Below are positions 9,056 through 17,717 of a stretch of 64,000 nt of DNA, piece after piece. Position numbers and translations under genes: made by a program. The number at the start of each line of letters is the position of its first letter. Within the stretch, counting starts at the first letter, position 1. This DNA is from Paenibacillus sp. (GTDB lineage: Bacteria > Bacillota > Bacilli > Paenibacillales > Paenibacillaceae): positions 1 to 64,000 of the forward strand of contig JAFWEX010000047.1 in the NCBI GenBank assembly GCA_017512705.1. Direction: 5' to 3'. Below the pieces are notes generated by a model. The model was not told where the DNA came from. It saw nothing but the letters and a program-made list of their open reading frames with translations, and ran no database searches.

Positions 9056-9874
9056 TTACCTGCATCTGATCGGAATCTGAATCTCGATGTACTGAGCATC
9101 CTGTTCAGGGGATAAGGGCAAATAGTATTCTCTGCCCGGTTCGTTCTCTTTGATCTGGTAGTTGTTTTTCTCAATCCACCGTGCTAAATGCACGCAAGCT
9201 GCCACATCAAATGTGGAATGCGAATGAAACGCCATAGAGGCGATCATCGGTTCCGGCGGCAGATTCCGGAGCTGAAATGGCTCAGCAACAGCAGGAGGAT
9301 CACCCGTCAAGAAGTAACCGACTTCGTACTCGAATTCATCCTCTTTTCCATCCACCTCTCGCCACAACACAACCTGTGGGCCCTGAATCCATTGGCGCAG
9401 ATCTTTGGTCAGCAGTGAATCCAGATGATGAAGAAGCTCTGGGATACGCTCTTCTCCCCCGTTTGCAGTAAAGAACATAAAGGTCTGAGCAACCTCGGCT
9501 TTAATTCGGATCTCCTGGCCTGTCTCCCATTGTCCTTCGCTCTCCATAAGCTGGATACGTTCCTCAATGCGGACAAGCCTGGCTTGTTCCATATCAATCA
9601 TTTGTTGAATCTCACTTCGCTTCAGTCTCAACATGCCCTGAATCTGCTCATGCGAAATGTCTTCCTCTAGTAGCTGCGTGATCTGCGGCAGTGTAAAGCC
9701 CAATTCCTTGTAGATCAGAATCCGGTTAAGTTCGAGCAACTGATCTGCGGAATAATATCGGTAGCCTGTGTCCGCGTCTACTTTTCGCGGCTTGAGGATA
9801 CCAATCTGGTCGTAATAGCGCAGCGTTTTTAAAGAAAGTTTGCTGAGTTTGGCAAACGTACTGATTTTGAACAA
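9056..9874 (-). CDS. MerR family activator with GyrI-like effector domain (BmrR type)
   Basis: 272 residues. The N-terminal 70 residues are a MerR winged helix (SLKTLRYYDQIGILKPRKVD, then GYRYYSADQLLELNRI), followed by a helical dimerisation coil (about 80-115) and a C-terminal GyrI-like ligand-binding domain of about 150 residues, the layout of BmrR and relatives. These proteins bind an elongated promoter and activate it by DNA twisting when a drug-like ligand is bound. A matching promoter with a 20-bp spacer lies directly upstream (9906-9937). The MFS pump downstream is the likely target. The start at 9874 is TTG: MerR proteins begin close to the HTH, and the frame reads MFKISTFAKLSKLS. Confidence 0.88.
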   Translation of the reverse strand: MFKISTFAKLSKLSLKTLRYYDQIGILKPRKVDADTGYRYYSADQLLELNRILIYKELGFTLPQITQLLEEDISHEQIQGMLRLKRSEIQQMIDMEQARLVRIEERIQLMESEGQWETGQEIRIKAEVAQTFMFFTANGGEERIPELLHHLDSLLTKDLRQWIQGPQVVLWREVDGKEDEFEYEVGYFLTGDPPAVAEPFQLRNLPPEPMIASMAFHSHSTFDVAACVHLARWIEKNNYQIKENEPGREYYLPLSPEQDAQYIEIQIPIRCR

Positions 9875-9905
9875 TATACCATCTCCAATCCATTAGCTTA
9901 ACGTG

Positions 9906-9937
9906 AGTATACAGTCTCCCGTGCAGGGGAAAGTCAA
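9906..9937 (-). promoter_or_regulatory. MerR-type promoter/operator of the regulator-pump operon
   Basis: On the - strand a -35 TTGACT and a -10 TATACT are separated by 20 bp instead of 17. The spacer carries an imperfect palindrome (ACTTTCCCCTG facing CACGGGAGACT; 8 of 11 positions pair). A long spacer with a dyad is the hallmark of promoters activated by MerR/BmrR proteins. Confidence 0.75.
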
Positions 9938-9989
9938 GGGTAGCATGTGAGATAAGTAGAGTTATGTAATCCATTCTAAAGACAACAGA

Positions 9990-10022
9990 AAAAGGACAGG
10001 AGCAATGTTCCCCTGTCCTTCC
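9990..10022 (-). terminator. Terminator of the carboxylesterase gene
   Basis: Stem AAGGACAGG / CCTGTCCTT followed by TTTC on the - strand, 34 bp after the stop codon of the esterase gene at 10056. Confidence 0.8.
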
Positions 10023-10055
10023 TCCTCATTTTAAGTTAATTGCTGTCATTTATCA

Positions 10056-12299
10056 TTATTCCCAGAAGAAACGACCGGCAAGTACTTTTTCGTTCAACAG
10101 TTTGTATGTCTCTTCAGGCAATTCTTCTTTCATCTTAGCCATCACAGCCTCTTTCCCCTGATAATACTGGGAGGACATACCGATCTCGGCGGTTGTGTTA
10201 CTCGCATCCATACGCATGATCGGAGCTGTAGCATTTTGGGTCCATGGCGTCCACTCGTTCAGTTCGGATGTTCCACCTGTCCCCGGGTTGCCCGTATACA
10301 GGAATTGCTTCAGGTAAGCTGCCATTGCAGCCGACAACTGCTCACGTCCCGGTTTGTTCGTATCGCTGAAGTAACCTTCAGGGAAGTAAGCGGCAATACC
10401 TGCTGCATGTCCCGTATAAAAGTCCATATCAGCACCATGAGGAGCGCCCAAGATTGTGCGCAGATGTTCAGAGATGACGCCTGGCTGAGTTCCCCATGCA
10501 AAACGATACGCGTATACTGGCGGCTGGTCCGCTGCACTGGTTAACTTCTCAGCTACACGCTCTGCATTAAAGCCCGCATACGCTTCACTACCGTATTTTA
10601 GCGCAGCCGCATATTGAGCTGCTTTCGTCTGATCTGCGAGCAATGATCCATCATTAATGGACGGAGCAAAGTTAGGATCACTAAAAGCAAAAGCGGAGAA
10701 CTCTGTTTCCAGACTGCCAAGCAGTACAGGAACTTTAACATAGTTGCCACTGCTGATCGCATCAAATCCTTCTTTTGGAATCACCGTACCATCACGGAAC
10801 AGATGCGGGAATGGCTGCATCCGGATGGCCGTTCCGCCAAATACAGTCACCAGTTTGTCGGCAGGCAATGCACGCAGATAAGTCTCTAGCTGTGCAGGGG
10901 TTTGCTGACTGATCCAGGCTTTCGCTTCATCGACATTTGCCGCTTTGCCCTCCTGGACGAGCAATTTCACGATGGCATCCTCGGACTTCTGCTGTCCTTC
11001 TTCAGGGGAAGCAGTTGTCAAACCACCGCTGAATGCAATGGCTTTCTGGTACAAGCCCTTGCTAAGCGGGGAGGTGAGCGTTGCGAGAACGTCACGCGCC
11101 CCGGCAGATTGACCCGCCAGCGTTACGTTTCCTGTATCACCGCCAAATCCTTCAATGTTATCCTGCACCCACTCTAATGCACGGAACGCATCCAGCAGGC
11201 CGTAGTTACCAGAATCATCAAGCGCATTGCCTGTTTTCAGCGCAGCATTCTGGAAGAAACCAAGTGCTCCCAGACGATAGTTCACGGAGATAATGATACT
11301 GTTCGTATTCCGTGCGAGCTGTTCGCCTTGGAAGTCCTTGCCGGATCCGGTCATATTGCCGCCACCGTGCAAAAACACCATCACTGGTAGTTTCGTGCTT
11401 GTTGTATTTGGGCGCCAGATGTTCAGATATAAGGAATCCTCACTGCCCACAGTAGTTTTACCGGAAATTTGCAGGCTGTTTGCCGCGAACTCTTTAGCTT
11501 CTCTTGTGCCTGTCCAGGCTTTCGGTTCTTGCGGCGCTTTCCAGCGCAGCTCACCTACCGGTGGTGCTGCATATGGAACACCAAGCCAGCCAAGCGTGCC
11601 ATATTCATCATAGGTTTTGCCATCGATGGCACCATATTTCGTTTGCTGTAATGTTTGAGGTTTAAACGCTCCGTCTTGCTTATGTTTTGACCAGATTTGT
11701 TCCAACGTACCCGTACCATTTTTGAGCTGAACCTGCAAAGCCTGTGCCGTGGCTTCAGCCATCAGACGGTTGGTCAATTGTGCTGTTCCTTTATCTTCAA
11801 GGGCTTTGATCCCGTAGCTTGCCGCATATGCAGAAGCTTCTCCTGCTTTGTAATCCGTGCCTGCTTCATAACCAAGAGCCTTGAGCAGCAGCGCAGCATA
11901 TTCCTCTGCCGTCAGTGGAGCATTAGGCTGAAAATGTTCTGTTTCCGTGATCACGCCAGCCAAATAAGGATGTTGTTTTAAATATCCAACGACAGGTTGC
12001 AATACTTTACCTGCCTGAGCGGCATCGGCATACGTTTCGGTTCCCTGATAGGCAAGTGCTTCTTTTTCCAGACCCGATAAACGCAAGTAAAGCACTGCGG
12101 CTTGAATGCGTGTTGCATGCTTATTCAAATAAGCCGCATTTACACCCTGTCCATTCCCGCGAATAAGCTCTGATTTTACCAGTTTGTCCATAGCCGGGGA
12201 CAAGGATGATGATGTATTTCCTGCTGCATATGCCGGCAAACCCGATACACACATGCTCAGAATCGCTGCTACTGCAATAGAACGTTTCATTTTTTTCAT
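10056..12299 (-). CDS. Exported type B carboxylesterase with N-terminal SLH-like region
   Basis: 747 residues. A signal peptide (MKKMKRSIAVAAILSM ... AYAA, cleavage near 26) precedes about 175 residues with degenerate S-layer-homology motifs (TRIQAAVLYLRLSG; FQPNAPLTAEEYAALLLKALG) that may hold the enzyme in the cell wall. Residues 215-740 are a type B carboxylesterase: GVPYAAPP, EDSLYLNIWRP, oxyanion HGGG at 311-314, nucleophile Ser398 in GQSAG (GESAG in most relatives), an acid in GSLETEF (531 or 533) and His621 in GAPHGAD. It would hydrolyse carboxyl esters outside the cell. Its 5' leader holds a LicT-type antiterminator, a terminator and a CcpA site, which ties it to the beta-glucoside locus 14 kb away. 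Substrate unknown; esterified plant glycosides are a guess from regulation. Confidence 0.88.
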   Translation of the reverse strand: MKKMKRSIAVAAILSMCVSGLPAYAAGNTSSSLSPAMDKLVKSELIRGNGQGVNAAYLNKHATRIQAAVLYLRLSGLEKEALAYQGTETYADAAQAGKVLQPVVGYLKQHPYLAGVITETEHFQPNAPLTAEEYAALLLKALGYEAGTDYKAGEASAYAASYGIKALEDKGTAQLTNRLMAEATAQALQVQLKNGTGTLEQIWSKHKQDGAFKPQTLQQTKYGAIDGKTYDEYGTLGWLGVPYAAPPVGELRWKAPQEPKAWTGTREAKEFAANSLQISGKTTVGSEDSLYLNIWRPNTTSTKLPVMVFLHGGGNMTGSGKDFQGEQLARNTNSIIISVNYRLGALGFFQNAALKTGNALDDSGNYGLLDAFRALEWVQDNIEGFGGDTGNVTLAGQSAGARDVLATLTSPLSKGLYQKAIAFSGGLTTASPEEGQQKSEDAIVKLLVQEGKAANVDEAKAWISQQTPAQLETYLRALPADKLVTVFGGTAIRMQPFPHLFRDGTVIPKEGFDAISSGNYVKVPVLLGSLETEFSAFAFSDPNFAPSINDGSLLADQTKAAQYAAALKYGSEAYAGFNAERVAEKLTSAADQPPVYAYRFAWGTQPGVISEHLRTILGAPHGADMDFYTGHAAGIAAYFPEGYFSDTNKPGREQLSAAMAAYLKQFLYTGNPGTGGTSELNEWTPWTQNATAPIMRMDASNTTAEIGMSSQYYQGKEAVMAKMKEELPEETYKLLNEKVLAGRFFWE

Positions 12300-12490
12300 T
12301 GGTTACATCTCCTCGCTGTCTAGTCGTGTATGATGGGAATAGAGATTAGTCAGATCGCAACGTTAGGCCAGGTACTTCAATGTTGAGATCATTATATTTC
12401 TTGATTATGGATGAATAGAAGAGCTGCCCTCCTTTCTGCTGATGTAAACTGCTGCAACCCTTGTTAATGACATTCAGGCGAATTACTATA

Positions 12491-12562
12491 TAAAAAAACC
12501 TGAATCAAAGGCAAACAGACTTGGCTATATAGCATGGTCTGCCGCCCTCAATTCAGGTTTTG
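12491..12562 (-). terminator. Leader terminator of the carboxylesterase gene (LicT-controlled)
   Basis: On the - strand AAACCTGAATTGA pairs with TGATTCAGGTTT and is followed by a seven-T run. The 5' arm overlaps the 3' half of the RAT at 12556-12583, so the two structures exclude each other. The terminator lies about 190 nt before the start codon. Confidence 0.85.
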
Positions 12563-12583
12563 CCTGCAACTACGTAACAACCC
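12556..12583 (-). promoter_or_regulatory. RAT antiterminator (LicT-binding) ahead of the carboxylesterase gene
   Basis: 28-nt element with 5' half GGGTTGTTAC and 3' half AGGCAAAACC, separated by eight bases. Apart from one base (GGG for GGA) both halves equal the conserved parts of the other RATs near bglP and licT in this window. Confidence 0.85.
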
Positions 12584-12676
12584 TGAGATCATGAGGTGTA
12601 GTATTATATTATGGTTACACTCTAGTAAAGACGCAATCAATCGTCTGATCAACCATCCAACGAATGAACTGGAACA

Positions 12677-12704
12677 GGTCTTGCCCTGTTTAAGGTTACA
12701 ATCC
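12677..12704 (-). promoter_or_regulatory. Second, RAT-like element in the carboxylesterase leader
   Basis: 28-nt element with 5' half GGATTGTAAC and 3' half GGGCAAGACC. It differs from the RAT halves at T-to-A and A-to-G positions. It lies 93 nt upstream of the main RAT, just after the predicted transcription start. No terminator overlaps it, so it may be a decoy, a loading site or a decayed duplicate. Confidence 0.5.
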
Positions 12705-12717
12705 TGTTATTACCGTG

Positions 12718-12746
12718 ATATTAGCATATAATGAAAGCGCTAGCAA
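12718..12746 (-). promoter_or_regulatory. Predicted sigma-A promoter of the carboxylesterase gene
   Basis: -35 TTGCTA and -10 TAATAT with a 17-bp spacer on the - strand. Transcription would start just before the RAT-like element at 12704. The -35 lies inside the cre site. Confidence 0.6.
12732..12745. promoter_or_regulatory. CcpA binding site (cre), full consensus match
   Basis: TGAAAGCGCTAGCA fits TGWAARCGYTWNCW at all 14 positions. It covers the -35 of the predicted promoter, so CcpA binding would block initiation when preferred sugars are present. Confidence 0.75.
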
Positions 12747-12937
12747 TACCTTTTGTTATTATATTTCACACCTGCTTCAGCTTTGGCAATTCGTAGATTG
12801 AACTTGTGTTATGTTACAGCACCCGTTTCACATCGTAATTTTTACATTTAGTTAACCCAATTCGCACCTTCGTTTAGCAATTGATGTATACACTTAGTTT
12901 TGAATACTAAATATACATATCAATTAGGAGGATGTTC

Positions 12938-14590
12938 ATGTTAAATCGCTTCAATATCCGTGCAGCCAAAATGATGCTCGCGGTAACCACCATTGTTACG
13001 GCTACACTTGGAGGCAGCAGTGCAGCTCTGGCTGTGGAAGACGGTACCTCAACAACTTCTGGTTCACCTATCAAAAATGTGATCATTCTTATTCCTGACG
13101 GTATGGCTAACGATGCTACCGCCCTGGCTAGATGGTACAAGGGCTCATCCCTGACCATTGATTCTATGGCAAGCGGTATGGTTCGTACACACTCTGCGGA
13201 TGCACCGATTGCAGATTCGGCTCCTGCAGGTACAGCCTTTGCGACAGGTCATAAATCTCATACCGGGTTTGTCGGCGTATTGCCGGACAAGGCCACCATG
13301 CCTGGACAAAAGGCCATTGCAAAAGGTGACGAAAGAAAACCTGTTGCTTCGGTATTGGAAGCTTCCAAGCTTGCTGGCAAAGCAACAGGTATTGTGGCTA
13401 CATCCGAAATTATGCATGCAACACCAGCGGACTTCTCAGCACATTATCCTGACCGTAAAAACTACGACGCACTCAGTAAACAACAAGTCTTCAATGGTAT
13501 GGATGTAGTACTGGGCGGCGGTAGCAAATATCTGGAACCAGCAGGACGCAAAGATGGTGACAATCTGGTGACCTCCATCAAAGCGCTTGGCTACGATTAC
13601 GTAACCACCCCTGCTGCGATGAAAGCATCGACTTCGAACAAGCTGTGGGGCATGTTTGCTCCGACTAGCCTGTCATATCATATGGATCGTGATCCAGCCA
13701 AGCAACCAAGTATTGCTCAGATGACATCCAAAGCGATTGAAGTGCTCTCCAAAGACGAGGATGGCTTCTTCCTGATGGTGGAAGGCAGCAAAGTGGACTG
13801 GGCTGCTCATGCCAATGATCCGATTGGTATTATCAGTGACGTGCTTGCTTTTGATGATGCCGTAAAAGTAGCGATGGATTTCGCCAAAGCCGATGGACAA
13901 ACAGCGGTTATTGCCGTATCTGACCATCAGAACGGCGGTCTTACCATTGGTAATGCAGCAACTACAGGAACTTATGATAAAGAGCCTTTGTCTACGTTTA
14001 TCGGCCCTTTGAAAAAGGCCAAGCTGACAGGTGAAGGCGTCGAAGCGAAGCTGAATGCAAAACGCACAAACATCAAAGCAGTGATGAAACAGTACTATGG
14101 TATTTCTGATCTGACTTCTGAAGAAGTCGCTGCAATCAAAGCCGCTGAGCCAGGCAGCTTGAACTATGTGGTTGGCCCAATGATTAGCAAACGCGCAGGC
14201 ATCGGTTGGACAACCGGCGGACACACTGGTGGAGATGTTGTATTGTACACCTATGCACCAAACAATGATCGTCCATTCGGTGTCATTGACAACACAGATG
14301 TAGCCAAATACATGGCTCGTGTACTCGATCTGGATCTGGACAGCGTAAGCAAGCAACTGTTTGTACCTGCCAAGCAGGCCTTTACCGCAAAAGGTGCAGC
14401 ATACAAACTGGATCTGACCGATGCTAAAAATCCGAAGATTCTCGTTACCAAGGGCAGCACCAAACTTGAACTGCAAATTTATAAAAATACAGCACTTGTA
14501 AATGGCAAAAAAACTTCACTTGAAGGCGTCATTGTATACAACGGCGTGGATGCTTTTGTACCTCAAGGGGCTGTAGATTTGATTCAATAA
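12938..14590 (+). CDS. Secreted alkaline phosphatase (PhoA family) with C-terminal stalk-like region
   Basis: 550 residues. I use ATG 12938 because AGGAGG ends at 12931, six bases before it and directly abutting the alternative ATG 12932. A signal peptide (MMLAVTTIVTATLGGSSAALA) is followed by the phosphatase core: metal ligand Asp54 in LIPDGM and nucleophile Ser94 in IADSAPAGTAFATG; metal-ligand histidines appear in SDHQNGG and GGHTGGD. The last 60 residues (LQIYKNTALVNGKK ... VDAFVPQGAV) resemble the stalk/copper-amine-oxidase-N-like domain common in Paenibacillus exoproteins. It releases phosphate from organic esters outside the cell. Upstream, TTACAG, TTCACA, TTTACA and TTAACC resemble PhoP half sites but with irregular spacing, so phosphate control is only a possibility. 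Confidence 0.92.
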   Translation: MLNRFNIRAAKMMLAVTTIVTATLGGSSAALAVEDGTSTTSGSPIKNVIILIPDGMANDATALARWYKGSSLTIDSMASGMVRTHSADAPIADSAPAGTAFATGHKSHTGFVGVLPDKATMPGQKAIAKGDERKPVASVLEASKLAGKATGIVATSEIMHATPADFSAHYPDRKNYDALSKQQVFNGMDVVLGGGSKYLEPAGRKDGDNLVTSIKALGYDYVTTPAAMKASTSNKLWGMFAPTSLSYHMDRDPAKQPSIAQMTSKAIEVLSKDEDGFFLMVEGSKVDWAAHANDPIGIISDVLAFDDAVKVAMDFAKADGQTAVIAVSDHQNGGLTIGNAATTGTYDKEPLSTFIGPLKKAKLTGEGVEAKLNAKRTNIKAVMKQYYGISDLTSEEVAAIKAAEPGSLNYVVGPMISKRAGIGWTTGGHTGGDVVLYTYAPNNDRPFGVIDNTDVAKYMARVLDLDLDSVSKQLFVPAKQAFTAKGAAYKLDLTDAKNPKILVTKGSTKLELQIYKNTALVNGKKTSLEGVIVYNGVDAFVPQGAVDLIQ

Positions 14591-14619
14591 AGAGGAGCCT
14601 TCTAAGAAAAATGAACACA

Positions 14620-14659
14620 CTCAAAAAAGCTGCCGAGGCAATCTCGCAGCTTTTTTGAG
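14620..14659. terminator. Bidirectional terminator between phosphatase and xylanase genes
   Basis: Stem CTCAAAAAAGCTGC / GCAGCTTTTTTGAG with a 12-nt loop. A/T runs on both sides let it serve both convergent genes. Confidence 0.9.
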
Positions 14660-14744
14660 CATCTGAATATGCTTATCTTTGATCGACACTATACGGGATA
14701 CCCGTAATAGGATGAACTATATTCTCTTGAGACATTGTCTTCCT

Positions 14745-17441
14745 CTACTTGCTAGAGAACGTCAGTATGCCATATTGGGAAGTATTCTTCCAGCTATCAT
14801 TGGTTAAGTCATTCCATTTCGCTGTGCCCTTGTTGTTATCCCCTTGATTATCATTAATTTGCAGCTCCAATCCCATGACTTGGCCTTCTTTTGGCATGAG
14901 AGACTGTAAACTAATCTTAGCCTCCAGCTGATATCCCTTAGACGTTCTCTTCACAGCACTTTCCAGCCGTCCAGATGAGGCACTGCCTGCAAATGTGGCC
15001 ACGTTATCTGCACTGATCCGGAACTGGGCATCATCATATTGATAAAAAGGCGTGCGCTGATGATTCTCATCCAGGAATATCTCAATGGAGTCCTGATCCC
15101 ACGGATCGGTAGCATCGGTTATAATCTGCGGATCTGTGACATCAACGAATAGATATAGATCCTGACCAGACCACATCGCACGAGCCTCGGCGGTTGCTCC
15201 ACCGCTCTGATTCAGCGGTGTAATCTGGAATGGAGCAGCCTTACTCCACTTCGCGTCTTTCTCTCCATCAATCGCAACCATTCCTTGGATTGCTTTGGCG
15301 GATTTAGGCATACTTGCAAGTTGAATGACACCATATTTGCTCGTGTCCTGATCTTGGGTTAATGTGCGGTCATTCCAATACAAGATCTGCTTCCCTTCCG
15401 CACCACTATTCCCATCATCCGTCACCCGAACATCTAAGCCGATTTCTCGTGCAAGAATACCTGGTGCATCTGACAACGGTATAGATAACTCTACCTGATA
15501 ACCGTCTGCCGCTTCACGAACGCGATACGTATTCGGTTTAGCTCCTGTTCCTTTGCCGTCACGGCTTATCGTGATATGTCGGTCATCCGCCTCGTAAACG
15601 GGGGTCTTCCCATTGTTCGCATCAATGAACAGTTCCACCTTGTCTTTCGAATGTTTAGTCGTATCTTTTACATCCACCAGAACATATAGATTGTTGGTAT
15701 CCCACAACGTGCGGAATGCTGCTGTGCCTGAGTTTCCTTTTAACGCTGTCGAAACGGCCTTGTTCCAGAGAGGATCTTGTTTGGCTGCCTTTGTATTTGG
15801 TGTACCAGACAGCGTAACTGCCCGATTCGTCAAAACAGGCAAGCTGGATTCATCTGCTAACCCCCAGTAGGCTGGTTTGGATTGCAATGCAGCATCGAAC
15901 AAAAATGCCTGATTGTTATACGACTTCTCATCCTGCAGACCCCATAAGGTCACCGATGAAATAACGTCACTATATTTCTGGTATAAGTCAAATAGCTCTT
16001 TATAACGATAGGCCTGCTTCACGGCAACATCCTGAGGCAATTTCTCCCCAAAAGGAATGCCGCTGTCTACATCCAGTTCGGTAATCTGGATATCCAGTCC
16101 AAGGCCAGCAAACAGATTGATTGTCTTCTCAATCTCATCAATGGGCGGAGATTCGAGATTATAGTGGGATTGCAGCCCCACACCATCAATTAGCCCTTTG
16201 TCCTTCAACCGTTTCACCAATTGATACATATGCTCTCTTTTCTCAGGGATTTCGGTGAAATACTCGTTGTAATATAACTTTGCATCCGGATCAGCTGCCC
16301 GGGCAAACTCATATGTTTTCTCGATATAATCCGGGCCAATCAGCTCATAGAACGGGCTTTTGCGCAATCCGTTCGCATCGCCGTTGCTGTCTGCGATCGC
16401 TTCATTCACAACGTCCCAGGCGTAGATTTTGCCCTTATATCGTTTCATGACTGTATCAACGTAGTTCTGAATTCGGCTAAGCAGTAGTTCCCTGCTGGCA
16501 GGATTACCTTGGTCGTCCTTGAACATCCACTCCGCTGCATCAATATGCCAGAGCAAGGCATGTCCACGTAGACCCATCTGATGTTTCTGTGCAAATCCCA
16601 CATATTCATCCGAAGCTTTGAAATCATACACACCGTTAGCAGGAGAGACAAACTTCGGTTTCATCTCATACGTTGCCGTCAGGCTGTTAAAATGTTTGGT
16701 TAACAACTGACCATATGCCCCTTCAAGCTGCCAGCGATATACAGCCGCTCCAATGGGAAATTCGCTCTGATACAGATCCTGCAAGGAAGGAATATCTGTC
16801 TCAATAGCCAGCTCCCCTGCCTCCTCAATCGCTACATCATCCACATAAAATGATAAGGTATCTACCGTATCGTCGGAGACATAAGGCGTTTCAATAAACA
16901 AATTCAATTCTTCTGGATTATCGCTGTATTGGAATGTCGCGGTAATCTTCTGCCATTGCTGCCAATCATCTTTGGGAATCGTAACCTTGTCCAGCATATT
17001 CCAGCTCTCAGCCCCATTTTTCTTGTATGCTGTTAGCTGAATCGTCTGATCTGTCGCAGGCTTTTCTGTAAGTTTGACGTACACCGAGATGTTATACGTT
17101 GTGTTCTGCTTCAATAGGCCTTTCATCGGCAGCATCGGCCCATGGAAAGAGCGTTCCCGATTGGTGACCAACATGCTGTATGTACCTTGATGCGCTGCCT
17201 GTTGTGATACCGTCAGCTTCTCGCTGCCTATGCGAGGCAACCAGCCTTGAAGGGTACCATCCTCAAAGTCAGCGTTCAGTGGACTCCCATTCTGTTTGAC
17301 GGTTGCGATCGATCCCGATCCAGGGTTGGTAGTCTGCTCCGCCTGTTGTTCTTGTGCAAATACAGGCTGTTGGACAGGCAGCATGCTCATAACAAGCGTG
17401 GCTGCTAGCACCGTTGAACTCCATTTTTTAAACGTCTTCAT
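14745..17441 (-). CDS. Modular endo-1,4-beta-xylanase (CBM22-GH10-CBM9-CBM9)
   Basis: 898 residues, secreted (signal peptide to about 29). Residues 54-207 form a CBM22-type xylan-binding module (ADFEDGTLQGW ... LSFYVDDVAIEE). Residues 215-530 are a GH10 barrel with acid/base Glu347 in DVVNEAI and nucleophile Glu455 in ITELDVD. About 540-708 and 718-897 are two CBM9 modules (ELFIDANNGKTP and EIFLDENHQRTP repeats). The layout is that of large xylanases of xylan-degrading Firmicutes. The usually invariant AENEMK segment reads ATYEMK at 256-261, changing two residues that line the -2 subsite in studied GH10 enzymes, so activity may be shifted. It lacks SLH domains, so it is probably free or loosely bound. 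Confidence 0.93.
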   Translation of the reverse strand: MKTFKKWSSTVLAATLVMSMLPVQQPVFAQEQQAEQTTNPGSGSIATVKQNGSPLNADFEDGTLQGWLPRIGSEKLTVSQQAAHQGTYSMLVTNRERSFHGPMLPMKGLLKQNTTYNISVYVKLTEKPATDQTIQLTAYKKNGAESWNMLDKVTIPKDDWQQWQKITATFQYSDNPEELNLFIETPYVSDDTVDTLSFYVDDVAIEEAGELAIETDIPSLQDLYQSEFPIGAAVYRWQLEGAYGQLLTKHFNSLTATYEMKPKFVSPANGVYDFKASDEYVGFAQKHQMGLRGHALLWHIDAAEWMFKDDQGNPASRELLLSRIQNYVDTVMKRYKGKIYAWDVVNEAIADSNGDANGLRKSPFYELIGPDYIEKTYEFARAADPDAKLYYNEYFTEIPEKREHMYQLVKRLKDKGLIDGVGLQSHYNLESPPIDEIEKTINLFAGLGLDIQITELDVDSGIPFGEKLPQDVAVKQAYRYKELFDLYQKYSDVISSVTLWGLQDEKSYNNQAFLFDAALQSKPAYWGLADESSLPVLTNRAVTLSGTPNTKAAKQDPLWNKAVSTALKGNSGTAAFRTLWDTNNLYVLVDVKDTTKHSKDKVELFIDANNGKTPVYEADDRHITISRDGKGTGAKPNTYRVREAADGYQVELSIPLSDAPGILAREIGLDVRVTDDGNSGAEGKQILYWNDRTLTQDQDTSKYGVIQLASMPKSAKAIQGMVAIDGEKDAKWSKAAPFQITPLNQSGGATAEARAMWSGQDLYLFVDVTDPQIITDATDPWDQDSIEIFLDENHQRTPFYQYDDAQFRISADNVATFAGSASSGRLESAVKRTSKGYQLEAKISLQSLMPKEGQVMGLELQINDNQGDNNKGTAKWNDLTNDSWKNTSQYGILTFSSK

Positions 17442-17717
17442 TTCATGCCTCCTCTCATAATACTTGTATTATACACCTTAAAATAACGCTTACATATATA
17501 TTTATGTTAATTTTTTCAATTTAAACAGAAGAACCGTTTTAACTGATACACCTACGATTTTGTAAACTGCGTAATAGACCCAACTCATTATCCAGTGGAT
17601 TCTTTCTCGCATTCCCTTCTACATATTATCGTTTGTCTATGTTCATTCAACTTTATGCTTATCGTATAATGAACATAATATTAGTTTCACAGGATACAAC
17701 AAAGGAGAGATTCATCT

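Noticed and set aside
12809-12857. PhoP-like TTACAG/TTCACA/TTTACA/TTAACC half sites before the alkaline phosphatase gene
   Set aside because: Spacing between copies is 13, 14 and 11 bp, not the regular 11 bp expected of a Pho box, so no feature was called.
13673-14476. 267-codon frame antisense to the alkaline phosphatase gene
   Set aside because: It is a mirror of the phosphatase reading frame; Cys- and Phe-rich with no family pattern.
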